Shown: positions 10,350 to 19,492 of the stretch, piece by piece
Position numbering within the stretch: the first letter of the stretch is position 1
Layout: every line of letters starts with the position of its first letter
Origin: Sphingomonas sp. Leaf10
GTDB taxonomy: Bacteria > Pseudomonadota > Alphaproteobacteria > Sphingomonadales > Sphingomonadaceae
DNA length: 64,000 nucleotides
Assembly: GCF_001421245.1 (NCBI RefSeq)
Contig: NZ_LMKE01000001.1
Span: forward strand, 40,612-104,611
Direction of reading: 5' to 3'
The notes under the pieces: generated by a model
Told to the model about the DNA's origin: nothing
Database searches by the model: none
Seen by the model: only the letters and a program-made list of their open reading frames with translations
Translations under genes and position numbers: made by a program

Positions 10350-10900
10350 AGCCGCGGCAGGGTAACGCCGCGCTGGCCCATATATTTGCCGGCGCGGTCG
10401 GCATAGCTGGTGCCGCAGGGCTGATCGCCCTTCAGGAACAGGAACTGGCAGGCGCCTTCATTGGCGTAGATCTTGGCGGGCAGCGGCGTCGTGTTCGAAA
10501 ATTCCAGCGTGACATGCCCCTCCCATTCGGGCTCCAGCGGCGTCACGTTGACGATGATGCCGCAGCGCGCATAGGTCGATTTGCCGAGGCAGATCACCAG
10601 CACGTCGCGCGGCACCCGGAAATATTCGACCGTGCGCGCCAGCGCGAAGCTGTTGGGCGGGATGATGCACACGTCGGTCTTGCGGTCGACGAAGCTGTTC
10701 TGCGCGAAATCCTTCGGATCGACGACGGCGGAGTCGACGTTGGTGAAGATCTTGAATTCGTCCGACACCCGCGCGTCATAGCCATAGGACGACAGGCCGT
10801 AGCTGATGCACCCCTCGCGCCGCTGCGATTCGACGAAGGGTTCGATCATCCCCGTCGCCAGCGCCTGTTCGCGAATCCAGTGGTCCGACAGGATCGTCAT
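10346..10900 (-). CDS. dcd: dCTP deaminase
   Basis: Deaminates dCTP to dUTP, feeding dTMP synthesis. The 184-aa length fits the homotrimeric Dcd family exactly when the ATG at 10900 is used; it has GGGGGAAA upstream. Family features: N-terminal SDHWIREQA, the nucleotide-binding [12 protein letters not shown], the catalytic-region [20 protein letters not shown], and the C-terminal tail with [18 protein letters not shown] sequence that closes over the active site. It overlaps cdd by 4 bp (ATGA), so two pyrimidine deaminases are translated together. Confidence 0.96.
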   Translation of the reverse strand: MTILSDHWIREQALATGMIEPFVESQRREGCISYGLSSYGYDARVSDEFKIFTNVDSAVVDPKDFAQNSFVDRKTDVCIIPPNSFALARTVEYFRVPRDVLVICLGKSTYARCGIIVNVTPLEPEWEGHVTLEFSNTTPLPAKIYANEGACQFLFLKGDQPCGTSYADRAGKYMGQRGVTLPRL

Positions 10901-11340
10901 TGCTTTCCCCCAATGCCCAGATTGCCCGGGCCAAATGCATGCGGCAACAGGTCCGACAGCCGATGCGTCTCTATGTCGCCTCCGCCGAGGCCCGAACAAT
11001 GGACCGCCAGATCCCGCCCGCCCATCTGCGCCGCTTCGTTCAGCACCTGCCGACACCGGCCGCACGGGCGGATCGGATCGGTGTCCGCTTCGCCCATCCG
11101 CCCGCCGACGATGCCGACCGCGACGATCTGTTCGAGCTTGCCTGCCCCGCTGGCGGTCGCGGTGGCGACGGTTTCGGCGCAGAGCGACAGACCATAGCTG
11201 GCGTTTTCGAAGTTGGTGCCGGTGACGATCGAACCGTCTTCCATCAACAGCGCCGCGCCGACCGCAAAGCGCGAATAGGGTGCGTGGGCATGGGCGGCGG
11301 CGGCGCGTGCGGCGTCGATCAGGGTGGCGGGATCGGTCAT
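10897..11340 (-). CDS. cdd: Cytidine deaminase
   Basis: Zn-dependent deaminase converting (deoxy)cytidine to (deoxy)uridine in pyrimidine salvage; 147 aa, the size of the tetrameric class. The zinc/catalytic motifs are present: the Cys-Ala-Glu in [10 protein letters not shown] and the Pro-Cys-x-x-Cys in [11 protein letters not shown]. The substrate-binding FAVGAALL and NFENASYG precede them. The ATG at 11340 overlaps the end of the GH25-like gene by 4 bp. It is downstream of UPF0262 and upstream of dcd in a five-gene overlapping operon. Confidence 0.95.
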   Translation of the reverse strand: MTDPATLIDAARAAAAHAHAPYSRFAVGAALLMEDGSIVTGTNFENASYGLSLCAETVATATASGAGKLEQIVAVGIVGGRMGEADTDPIRPCGRCRQVLNEAAQMGGRDLAVHCSGLGGGDIETHRLSDLLPHAFGPGNLGIGGKQ

Positions 11341-12005
11341 TGGGCGGCTACACTCCACGCGACGGGACGGGCGACGCCATCGATGCGCCGCGCCGGGTTC
11401 GCCTGCCACATCCGCCACGGCCGCGCCAGATAATCGGGTTCGAAGAAGCGCCGCTGTGCCCAGAGCGGCCGGACGATCGCGGCGCTGACCCGATATTCCT
11501 GCTCGAACGCGGGCGAGATGCGCAGTATCATCGGCCGGCCGTCATGATATTCGGCCGGTCCCAGGAACCCGCGGATGGCGCTCATCACCTGCGCGCGCGT
11601 CGGACGGGCGGTGCAGTCGGGCGAAAAATCGAGCGCCAGCGTGGCGGGCAGGGCATCGGTCGCGCGCGGTACGGTGGTCAGATAGGCCGTGACCTGATCG
11701 GCGGTCGGCTCGCACAGCGAAAAGGCGTGGAGCGCACCGTGTCGCAGCCCGATGACATGCGCTCCGTTCCAGTTCGTCTCGAACGCCGCATCGCGTCTGG
11801 TCCCCTGCGATGCCGTGACATAGGCGAAGTCGGCGCCGCGGGCGCGGATGGTCAGCCAGTCGATCGGACCGTCGTCGGCCGATACCGTCAGGCCCTGCAC
11901 CGGAAACCGGGCGCGTTCAGGCGTCCAGCCGAACGACCATTGCCACACGAACAACGACGCGAGCGCCAGCACCGCCAGCGCGACGAGAATCAACTTGAAC
12001 CGCAT
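11337..12005 (-). CDS. GH25 (lysozyme)-like exported or anchored protein lacking catalytic acids
   Basis: A 222-aa protein with an N-terminal signal anchor (about residues 4-23) and a GH25 muramidase-type fold. Family landmarks can be followed in order: [43 protein letters not shown], and ALDFSPDC. In active GH25 enzymes the first motif reads GIDVSHxQG and the last contains Asp-Phe-Glu; here the Asp of GIDVS is Thr and the Glu of DFE is Ser. It may therefore bind glycan or protein without hydrolysis, or not be a muramidase at all. It overlaps both neighbours (TGATG with UPF0262, ATGA with cdd). Confidence 0.75.
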   Translation of the reverse strand: MRFKLILVALAVLALASLFVWQWSFGWTPERARFPVQGLTVSADDGPIDWLTIRARGADFAYVTASQGTRRDAAFETNWNGAHVIGLRHGALHAFSLCEPTADQVTAYLTTVPRATDALPATLALDFSPDCTARPTRAQVMSAIRGFLGPAEYHDGRPMILRISPAFEQEYRVSAAIVRPLWAQRRFFEPDYLARPWRMWQANPARRIDGVARPVAWSVAAQ

Positions 12006-12508
12006 CACGCCTTGATATGCAGCACGCAGATCAGGGTGAAGAGGCGGCGTGCGGTGTCGAAGTCGATCTCGACCTTGCCGTCCAGCCGCTCGCGCAGCGC
12101 TTCGGCCGCTTCGTTGTGGATACCGCGTCGCGCCATGTCGATCGTCTCGATCTCGTGCGGGGTCGCCTGCCGGATGGCTTTGTAATAGCTGTCGCAGATC
12201 GCGAAATAGTCGCGGATCGGGCGGCGCAGGCGGGCCATGCCGAGCACCAGCGTTTCGATCAGGCTGCCGTCCTCGCGCGCGATGTCGATGGCGAGTCGCC
12301 CCTCGGGCACCGACAATGCGATGCGGTACGGACCGGCATAGTTGTCGGCGGTGACGCGAGCGGGGGCGAAGTGATTCGCCTCCAGCAAGTCGTAGATCGC
12401 GATCCGCCGTTCCTGCTCGATATCGGCGCTGCGCCACAAAATGGTGCGCTCGTCGAGGGTCACGTCGATGATCCGGGGATCGGCCATGGCCTCCTGTCGC
12501 CGCTTCAT
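12005..12508 (-). CDS. UPF0262 family protein
   Basis: Member of UPF0262 (167 aa), an alphaproteobacterial family of unknown function. Recognisable blocks are IIDVTLDERTI, the Glu/Arg-rich IEQERRIAIYDLLEANHF, the Asn-Tyr region, MARLRRPIRDYFAICDSYY and the closing ARRLFTLICVLHIKA. An ATG at 12508 has GGTGGA about 8 bases upstream; the more usual family start MADPRII (12487) has a strong AGGAGG, but only two bases away. First gene of the operon that continues with the GH25-like gene, cdd and dcd. It is divergent from dnaB across 70 bp. Confidence 0.88.
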   Translation of the reverse strand: MKRRQEAMADPRIIDVTLDERTILWRSADIEQERRIAIYDLLEANHFAPARVTADNYAGPYRIALSVPEGRLAIDIAREDGSLIETLVLGMARLRRPIRDYFAICDSYYKAIRQATPHEIETIDMARRGIHNEAAEALRERLDGKVEIDFDTARRLFTLICVLHIKA

Positions 12509-12578
12509 CTGCCGGCGTCCACCGCAAAATGCGCTGTCAAGCGGTTGAGCGTAAGGCCGAGGTCTGGGACAAGGGGCG

Positions 12579-14090
12579 ATGGCTACTGTTCACAGCATCG
12601 GCGGGGGCACCCCCCCGCAACCACCGCGCGTGCCCCACAATGTCGATGCGGAGGCGGCGCTGTTGGGCGCGATGCTGATCGACAACGGGCTGGCCGACGA
12701 CATGGTCGAACGGCTGGATATCGAACATTTCTACGATCCCGCCCATGCGCGCATCTTCGAACGGATTCGCGATGTCCGCCGCACAGGCATGATCGCCAGT
12801 CCGGTGACGCTGCGGCCGATGTTCGACAATGACGAATTGCTGGCGGCGCGGGGCGGCACGCAATATCTGGTCGAGATCACCGGCAGCAATGCCAGCCTGA
12901 TCGGTGCGCGGCAGTTCGCGCAGCAGATCTACGACCTTGCCCAGTTGCGCGCGCTGATCACCGTGGGCCGCACGCTGGTCGAAAACGCTACCGATACCTC
13001 GACCGAAGTCGATCCCAAGAAGCAGATCGAGGCGGCCGAGGAAGCGCTGTTCAAGGTCGCGGCGGAAGGGAACACGACCAACGCGGTCAAGTCGTTCGCG
13101 CAGGCGACGACGATGGCGGTGCGCATGGCCGAACGCGCGATGAATTCGGGCGGCGGGCTGTCGGGCGTCACCACCGGCCTCGCGTCGGTCAACGGCCGGA
13201 TCGGCGGCATGCATCACAGCGATCTCATCATCCTCGCCGGACGTCCGGGCATGGGGAAGACGTCGCTCGCCACCAACATCGCCTTCAACGCCGCGCAACG
13301 TTATATGGACGACCAGCGCGCGGGGATGGAAAAGGGCAAGTCGGTCGGCGCGAAGGTCGCGTTCTTCAGCCTTGAAATGTCCGCCGATCAGCTGGCGACG
13401 CGCATCATGGCCGAGCAGGCGGAAATCAGTTCCGAAGCGCTGCGCATGGGTAAGATCCGCAAGGAAGATTTCACCCGCCTCGCCAACGCCGCCGCCGATC
13501 TGGAGCAGTTGCCGCTCTATATCGACGACACCGCCGGCCTGACGATTTCCGGCCTGCACACCCGCGTCCGGCGTCTGCAACGCAAGCTGGACGGCGAACT
13601 GGGGCTGGTCGTGGTTGACTATCTCCAGCTCTTGCAAGGCTCGGGCAAGGGCAGCGACAACCGCGTGCAGGAAATCTCGGAGATTTCGCGCGGATTGAAG
13701 ACGCTGGCCAAGGATATCGGTGTCCCGGTGATGGCGCTGTCGCAGCTGTCGCGTGCCGTCGAACAGCGCGAAGACAAGCGCCCGCAGCTGTCCGATCTTC
13801 GCGAATCGGGATCGATCGAGCAGGACGCCGACATGGTGTGGTTCGTGTACCGCGAAGACTATTATGTCGCGGCCAAGGAGCCGAAACGCCCGCGCGACGG
13901 CGACGATGCGAAGGTGTTCGAGGACCATGCGAAATGGGCGATGGATATGGAACGTGTCTATGGTCTGGCCGAGCTGATCATCGCCAAGCAGCGTCATGGT
14001 GCCACGGGCAAGGTGACGCTGAAGTTCGAGCCGCAGATCACCAAGTTCAGCGACTATGCCGGCGGTGGGTTCAGCGGGCTGGACGAATAA
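12579..14090 (+). CDS. dnaB: Replicative DNA helicase DnaB
   Basis: Hexameric 5'-3' helicase of the replisome (503 aa). The N-terminal helical domain (VPHNVDAEAALLGAMLID) binds primase. A linker follows, then the RecA-like C-terminal domain with Walker A GRPGMGKTSLA (about residue 228), Walker B-type LVVVDYLQLL, and the arginine-finger segment near SDLRESGSIEQDADMV. Length and motif order are normal, with no intein. ATG at 12579; it ends facing the TonB receptor gene, with a shared hairpin terminator between. Confidence 0.97.
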   Translation: MATVHSIGGGTPPQPPRVPHNVDAEAALLGAMLIDNGLADDMVERLDIEHFYDPAHARIFERIRDVRRTGMIASPVTLRPMFDNDELLAARGGTQYLVEITGSNASLIGARQFAQQIYDLAQLRALITVGRTLVENATDTSTEVDPKKQIEAAEEALFKVAAEGNTTNAVKSFAQATTMAVRMAERAMNSGGGLSGVTTGLASVNGRIGGMHHSDLIILAGRPGMGKTSLATNIAFNAAQRYMDDQRAGMEKGKSVGAKVAFFSLEMSADQLATRIMAEQAEISSEALRMGKIRKEDFTRLANAAADLEQLPLYIDDTAGLTISGLHTRVRRLQRKLDGELGLVVVDYLQLLQGSGKGSDNRVQEISEISRGLKTLAKDIGVPVMALSQLSRAVEQREDKRPQLSDLRESGSIEQDADMVWFVYREDYYVAAKEPKRPRDGDDAKVFEDHAKWAMDMERVYGLAELIIAKQRHGATGKVTLKFEPQITKFSDYAGGGFSGLDE

Positions 14091-14117
14091 CCGGTCGATC
14101 TTCGGAAGACAAAAAAG

Positions 14118-14144
14118 GGGGGAGGTGCCGGCGGCACCTCCCCC
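14118..14144. terminator. Bidirectional intrinsic terminator between dnaB and the TonB receptor
   Basis: Perfect 12-bp stem GGGGGAGGTGCC / GGCACCTCCCCC with a 3-base loop. Read on the minus strand, the stem is followed by TTTTTT (14111-14116), an ideal stop for the receptor transcript. On the plus strand a weaker GATTTGTTT follows, serving dnaB. The two genes converge here. Confidence 0.85.
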
Positions 14145-14166
14145 GATTTGTTTCCAACGTTTCGCG

Positions 14167-17100
14167 TCAGATGCGGAACAGTGCGCCGATCACGATGCGG
14201 CGATCGTTGAGGAAGCTGAACCGGTCGTACCGCTGGCCATCGGCGTCGATGATGCCGTACGCCTTGCTCTTCGTATCTAGAATGTTGGCGATCGATCCGC
14301 GCAGCTGCAGGTTGCCGATGTTGAACTTCAGCGACGCGTCGAGGAAGCCGGCGTCCTCGGCATAGATCGGATTGCCCGTCACATAGTCGCGATAGGTCAG
14401 CAGGTAGGACGAGCGCCAGTTATAGGCGAGTCGCGCTTCGACCACCTTGTCCTGATAGATCGCGACCGCGTTGGCGATATGCTTGGACTGGCCCAGCAGA
14501 TCGCTGACGCCCCAACGGAACACGGCGGTCAGATCGTCCGGGTTGCCATCGCCATCGGCGTCGACCGCGTTGCCCGGCGGCGTTGTGGTCGCGTCGATGA
14601 AGGTATAGTTGGCCTGTATGCCGAAATGCTTGAGCGGTCCGGGCAGGAAGTCGAAGAATTGCTGATAGCCGACCTCGACACCCTTCACCGTGGCTTTGGC
14701 TTGGTTGACCGCGCCGTTGTAAATGATGTTGAGCGTCCGTCCGTCCAACGTCACCGTTCCCTGCAACTGATCGCCGGGGGCCAGTGTACCCAAGGGCTGA
14801 TCGCCGTTGGTGATGATGTTCGACAGCTTCTTGTAGAACCCCGCGATCGACAGATAACCGCCCTTGAAATACCATTCATAGGACAGATCGAAGTTGTCGG
14901 CAGTGGTCGGCTTCAGGAACGGATTGCCGCGGCTGACCCGGACTTCGCTCGCCGAAATCTCCTGCGCACCGCGGTCTACGCCGAACAGCGGATCGTTCCG
15001 ATCGGTAATTTGCTGGAACGAGGTGCGTTGGGTGGTGACGACGAATTCCTGCGAAGCGCGCAGATCCTGCACACTCGGCCGGGTCAGCCCCTTGCTGTAG
15101 CCGAAGCGGAACAGCATTTCCCGGTTCAGGTTGAACTTCATGTTGAACGACGGCAGCCACCGCTCGTCGACCAGACTGTAGGAGGTCGGGATCGGGGCTT
15201 GCGATGCATAGGCGGCGGCCTGCGGCGCAAAGTCGCGAATGTCGTCGCGGCTCTCGGCATCGTCGGTGCGAAGACGACGGCCGGTCGTCGGGTCGAACGT
15301 ATATTGGCAGCCGGTCTGGTTCGGGCCGCCGGTCGGGCTACACGACGGCAGGTCGGGATTGAACGGGCGGAATGCCTGGAAACCGGACGATTGCAGTTCG
15401 GTCCGAACATAACGAACGCCGACGTTACCGTCTATCGACATGCCACCGTCGAAATCATGTTTGAAATCGACGCGGACATAGGCGTTCTTGGTCCGCTCGG
15501 TAATGTCCGACGTGTCTTCGGGACGATAGATTGCCTGCCCGAAGCGCGATCCGTCATTGGTGCCGCGCGGAACCCAGCTGCCCAATGTCGCCAACTGCGG
15601 TTCGCTCGAGATATAGTTACGGAATGCACCGTAGTTGTTGAGCAAGTTGCCATTGACGAACACGAAGTCGGTGTTGCTGCCCTGAACGACGCCGTCGCCG
15701 CGGAAGAAGTTCTTGAAGCTGACCGCTTCGAAGCCCTGATTGGGGTTCTGGAACGTGCCGGCAATGCCATAGCCGCCAGCCCATGCCGGTGCGATCGCGC
15801 CCCAGTTCAGCGCCATTTCCGAATTGACCTGGCTGCGCTCGGCAAAGCGGGCGCCGAACTTCACGCTGTCGAACCAGCCGGCCAGACCGTCACCACCCGA
15901 CACGTCGTAGCTAAGGTCGCTGCGTAGCGCGTACAGGTCGCCGGTACCGTTCTGGAACTGATCCGCCGCGAACTGGAAGTTGGCGCCGTTGAAGTCGCCC
16001 GAACTGGTCGGCGTCGGAATGTACACGCCGGGCGAAGTCACAACACCGGCGGCGTTGGTGACCGGATCGCGGTCGCCGGTGAAACGGGTGTTGCTCGGGT
16101 TGAAGCGATGCGTGGGATCAATGAAGAATTCGACACGCGGATGGTCGAGATCCTGCTTGATCGAATAGTTGAAGTAGCTGTTCATGCCACCCCAAATCTG
16201 ACGCTGGCGAGCGTCAGCCTTGGTGTATTGTCCATCGAGTACGATGAACAGCCGATCGGTGGCGTTCCACTTCACGTTGAGGCTGAAATCTTCGGTCGTC
16301 GCTTCTTCGATCTTGCCGATGCCGAGCATGCCGATGTCACGACCACGCGCACCGGTCCACGAATCCTGGTTGCTGGTGACGAGGCCCGATTCCATCAGAC
16401 CGCCCCGCGTCGGATACAGGGTTTCGCAATCGCCGGGAGCGACCGGACGACCGCCGGGGCCGCTGCACATCGGCAGGCCATTAGAACCCCAGTTGTTGTT
16501 CCGCGCGATATTGCTGACGCCGATGTTCACGCCACCATTATGATCGGGGAACCATTCGAGCGTGCGCTCGGTGCTGTTGATCTTGTTTTCCGCGCGAATG
16601 TATTTGAACGTCGCCTGCAGGCTGTCGGTCCGCCACTGCAGCGCCCCGTAATAGCTGATGCGTTCGCGATCGACGTCGTTGGTGCGGAGCTGGAAACCCG
16701 GTGTGATGCCGATGATGCGCGACGGATCGACGCCGATGAATTCGTTCGGACGCGGATCGTCATTCAGGTTGCTGATTTCCGGGACGTTGCCGTTCGCATC
16801 CAGCACGCGAGGGATTGGCTGGCTCTGCTGCCAGCCATTGATCCGCGAGTCGAGGCGCGAGCGCGAATAGGACCCGAGAATGCCGAATTCGCCGATGCCG
16901 GTATTGAAGCGCTTGCCGGCCGTAATGCTGCCCTGTGGCGACCAGTTCTTGCGAAGATCGGAATAGGTCGTGTCGACCGAGATGACGAACAGATCTTTCT
17001 TGCTGTCGAACGGTTCGAGCGTGCGCAAGTTGATGAGGCCGCCGATGCCGCCTTCGATCAGGTCGGCGCTCTGGTTCTTGTAGACGTCGACGCCGCCGAC

Positions 17101-17601
17101 GAGTTCGGGCGGGATGCTGGAAAAGTCGAGCGCGCGGCCGCCATTGGCCGAGAAGGCGTCGCGACCGTTGAATTCCGAACGGACGAAACCGAGGCCACGG
17201 ACCAGGTTGCCGCGCCCTTCGGGTGAGGGGAAGTCGGGGCTGGCGCCGCCGGTCGGGAAGCGCGAGATGGTGACGCCCGGAATACGGCCGATCGCTTCGG
17301 CGACCGACAGATCGGGAAGCGTCGCGATGTCCGATGCCGTGATCGAGTCGACGAAGGTCGACGACCGGCGCTTGATTTCCTTGGCCGATTCGAGCGCGGC
17401 GCGAATGCCGGTAACGACGATTTCACCCTCCGGCGTCGCATCCTGCGCGTTGGCGAGCGGCGTCGGCACTTTCTCGTCCGGGGGAGTGATCGCGGTCTGA
17501 GCACTGGCGAGCGCGGGCGTCATTGCCAAGGTCAGTGCCGAAGTGGCCATGAGCAACCGCTTGGCCGAGCGCGACGGATACGCGAGTACCTGCATCTTCA
17601 T
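14167..17601 (-). CDS. TonB-dependent outer-membrane receptor
   Basis: A 1144-aa outer-membrane beta-barrel that imports a ligand using TonB energy. There is a Sec signal peptide (about residues 1-35, ending ALASAQT), a TonB-box-like GEIVVTGIRAAL, a plug domain (about 55-190: TLPDLSVAEAIGRIPGVTI and GFVRSEFNGRDAF...SIPPELVGGVDVYK), then a long barrel with large loops ending IVIGALFRI. The length fits the large oligosaccharide-type TonB receptors of sphingomonads and Caulobacter. ATG at 17601 with AGGGAGGGG 7 bases upstream. It is divergent from the halogenase genes, which suggests joint regulation and a common substrate. The ligand is unknown. Confidence 0.94.
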   Translation of the reverse strand: MKMQVLAYPSRSAKRLLMATSALTLAMTPALASAQTAITPPDEKVPTPLANAQDATPEGEIVVTGIRAALESAKEIKRRSSTFVDSITASDIATLPDLSVAEAIGRIPGVTISRFPTGGASPDFPSPEGRGNLVRGLGFVRSEFNGRDAFSANGGRALDFSSIPPELVGGVDVYKNQSADLIEGGIGGLINLRTLEPFDSKKDLFVISVDTTYSDLRKNWSPQGSITAGKRFNTGIGEFGILGSYSRSRLDSRINGWQQSQPIPRVLDANGNVPEISNLNDDPRPNEFIGVDPSRIIGITPGFQLRTNDVDRERISYYGALQWRTDSLQATFKYIRAENKINSTERTLEWFPDHNGGVNIGVSNIARNNNWGSNGLPMCSGPGGRPVAPGDCETLYPTRGGLMESGLVTSNQDSWTGARGRDIGMLGIGKIEEATTEDFSLNVKWNATDRLFIVLDGQYTKADARQRQIWGGMNSYFNYSIKQDLDHPRVEFFIDPTHRFNPSNTRFTGDRDPVTNAAGVVTSPGVYIPTPTSSGDFNGANFQFAADQFQNGTGDLYALRSDLSYDVSGGDGLAGWFDSVKFGARFAERSQVNSEMALNWGAIAPAWAGGYGIAGTFQNPNQGFEAVSFKNFFRGDGVVQGSNTDFVFVNGNLLNNYGAFRNYISSEPQLATLGSWVPRGTNDGSRFGQAIYRPEDTSDITERTKNAYVRVDFKHDFDGGMSIDGNVGVRYVRTELQSSGFQAFRPFNPDLPSCSPTGGPNQTGCQYTFDPTTGRRLRTDDAESRDDIRDFAPQAAAYASQAPIPTSYSLVDERWLPSFNMKFNLNREMLFRFGYSKGLTRPSVQDLRASQEFVVTTQRTSFQQITDRNDPLFGVDRGAQEISASEVRVSRGNPFLKPTTADNFDLSYEWYFKGGYLSIAGFYKKLSNIITNGDQPLGTLAPGDQLQGTVTLDGRTLNIIYNGAVNQAKATVKGVEVGYQQFFDFLPGPLKHFGIQANYTFIDATTTPPGNAVDADGDGNPDDLTAVFRWGVSDLLGQSKHIANAVAIYQDKVVEARLAYNWRSSYLLTYRDYVTGNPIYAEDAGFLDASLKFNIGNLQLRGSIANILDTKSKAYGIIDADGQRYDRFSFLNDRRIVIGALFRI

Positions 17602-17962
17602 CAATCTATCCCCTCCCTGTAGCGGCATGTCGTGCATGCCGCCCGGTGTCCCCTGTGCTCGATCCTTACTGCTCGTTTTTCGTTTATCGATACGATACGG
17701 CTAGCAATGGTGCGGCAACGAAGAGGGGCATAACTGATCCGATTTAGCCCGACAAGATAGCGGTAACATATTTAGCCGACATCGTTGACAATTGTCCGGG
17801 CGCGGCGCTTTGACTGGTAACGCAAGTAACATTACGTATGTAATTATTGCTGCATTGCAACGTGTTAGGAATATGGTCGTCGCTGTTCTTGTGCAGTGCG
17901 AACCAAATGGTCGGAGAGGGCGGTTCCGTGACGAAATGCGCTGGTAATGGGCCGGATATCGC
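17602..17962. promoter_or_regulatory. Divergent control region between TonB receptor and halogenase genes
   Basis: This 361-bp stretch has no supported gene and is markedly more AT-rich than its surroundings. It carries a perfect inverted repeat TATCG-ATA-CGATA at 17685-17697, an ATTAC-GTAT-GTAAT inverted repeat at 17831-17844, and TTGACA at 17785-17790. The repeats look like transcription-factor operators controlling both divergent transcripts; which regulator binds is unknown and none is encoded nearby. Promoter assignments are tentative. Confidence 0.45.
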
Positions 17963-19483
17963 ATGACTGTTGCATCGGATATCGAACGGGTTTGCATCGT
18001 CGGCGGCGGTACCGCCGGATGGATGACCGCCGCTGCGCTTGCGAACAGGTTGCACGGTTTGGGCGTCCGGGTGCAGCTGATCGAATCGGACGAAATCGGG
18101 ACGGTCGGGGTCGGCGAAGCGACGTTGCCGCATATCAGGGCGTTCAACGCGACGCTGGGAATCGCCGAATCGGACCTGATGCGGGCGACCGAGGCGACCT
18201 ACAAGCTGGGCATCGAGTTTTGCGACTGGGGCCGAATCGGCGACCGTTATATCCACCCGTTCGGCAATTACGGCCCGACCGACGACGGCATCCCCTTTTA
18301 TCACCAGTGGCTGCGGCTGCGTGAGCAGGGTGATACGACCCGGCTCGACGAATATTCCTTTCCGGTGATCGCCGCCGAGAACAACCGCTTCCGCCATCCG
18401 GGCAGCGACGTGCGGCAGGTCGAATCAAGCTTCGGCTATGCCTATCAGTTCGATGCCTCACTCTATGCCCGCTTCCTGCGCCGCTATGCCGAGGCGCGGG
18501 GCGTCGAGCGGGTCGAGGGCAAGGTGGTCGACGTCGCACTGGATGGCGAGCGCGGGCATGTCCGCGACGTGACGCTGGCGGACGGGCGGGTGCTGGACGC
18601 GGACCTGTTCGTCGACTGTTCGGGCTTTCGCGGGCTGTTGATCGAAGGGGCGCTACGGTCCGGCTATGACGACTGGAGCAACTGGCTGCCGTGCAACCGC
18701 GCAGTGGCCGTGCCGACCGACAGTCGTGGCCCGCTCGGCCCCTATACCCGCGCGACGGCGCGGACGGCGGGCTGGCAGTGGCGGATCCCGTTGCAGCACC
18801 GTGTCGGCAACGGTCATGTCTATTGCAGCAGCTTCATCTCCGACGACGATGCGCAGGCGCAGTTGCTCGCCAATCTCGACGCGCCGATGCAGGCCGAGCC
18901 GCGACGGTTGCGCTTCACGACCGGGCGGCGGCGCGACTTCTGGAAACGCAACGTCGTCGCGATCGGGCTGGCCAGCGGATTCCTCGAACCGCTCGAATCG
19001 ACGTCGATCCACCTGATCCAGGACGGCATTACCGAGTTGCTGGCGCTGTTTCCGACGCGAGCGTTCGACCCGGCCGATATCGATGAATATAACCGGCGGA
19101 TGGCCCTGCATTTCGAACGGGTGCGCGACTTCCTGTTGCTGCACTATGTCGCGACCGAGCGCGAGGACAGCGAGATGTGGCGGCATTTCCGCGCGTTGAC
19201 CCTGCCCGACAGTTTGCAGGCGAAGATCGATGCGTGGCTGACGCGTGGCTATGTCGTACCCTATCAGTTCGGATTGTTCCTGCCGCCCAGTTGGGTGGCG
19301 GTGATGCTGGGGCAGAGGCTGATGCCGAAGGGATATGACCCGCGCGTGCTGGCGCAGGACGATGCGACGATCGCCGCGCGCGCGGCGGCGTTGCGCGGGG
19401 CGGTGGCCCAAGCGGTGCAGGCGACGCCCGACCATGCCGACTATATCCGCCGATCGCCGGCCGCGGCCGGTCTGGCGGCCTGA
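17963..19483 (+). CDS. Flavin-dependent tryptophan halogenase family protein (1)
   Basis: A 506-aa FADH2-dependent halogenase-family enzyme; such enzymes chlorinate or brominate indoles using reduced flavin, O2 and halide. An N-terminal FAD-binding GGGTAGW (about residues 14-20) and VGVGEAT follow the Rossmann strand. The catalytic lysine is Lys81 in TYKLGIEF, the WxWxIP fingerprint appears as WQWRIP, and the conserved glutamate is Glu345 in LEPLESTSIH. All three hallmarks are present. First of four tandem paralogues; the next gene starts 9 bp downstream. The natural substrate is not known, and TonB-linked paralogues of this type may act on compounds other than free tryptophan. Confidence 0.9.
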   Translation: MTVASDIERVCIVGGGTAGWMTAAALANRLHGLGVRVQLIESDEIGTVGVGEATLPHIRAFNATLGIAESDLMRATEATYKLGIEFCDWGRIGDRYIHPFGNYGPTDDGIPFYHQWLRLREQGDTTRLDEYSFPVIAAENNRFRHPGSDVRQVESSFGYAYQFDASLYARFLRRYAEARGVERVEGKVVDVALDGERGHVRDVTLADGRVLDADLFVDCSGFRGLLIEGALRSGYDDWSNWLPCNRAVAVPTDSRGPLGPYTRATARTAGWQWRIPLQHRVGNGHVYCSSFISDDDAQAQLLANLDAPMQAEPRRLRFTTGRRRDFWKRNVVAIGLASGFLEPLESTSIHLIQDGITELLALFPTRAFDPADIDEYNRRMALHFERVRDFLLLHYVATEREDSEMWRHFRALTLPDSLQAKIDAWLTRGYVVPYQFGLFLPPSWVAVMLGQRLMPKGYDPRVLAQDDATIAARAAALRGAVAQAVQATPDHADYIRRSPAAAGLAA

Positions 19484-19492
19484 AGGACGGTG

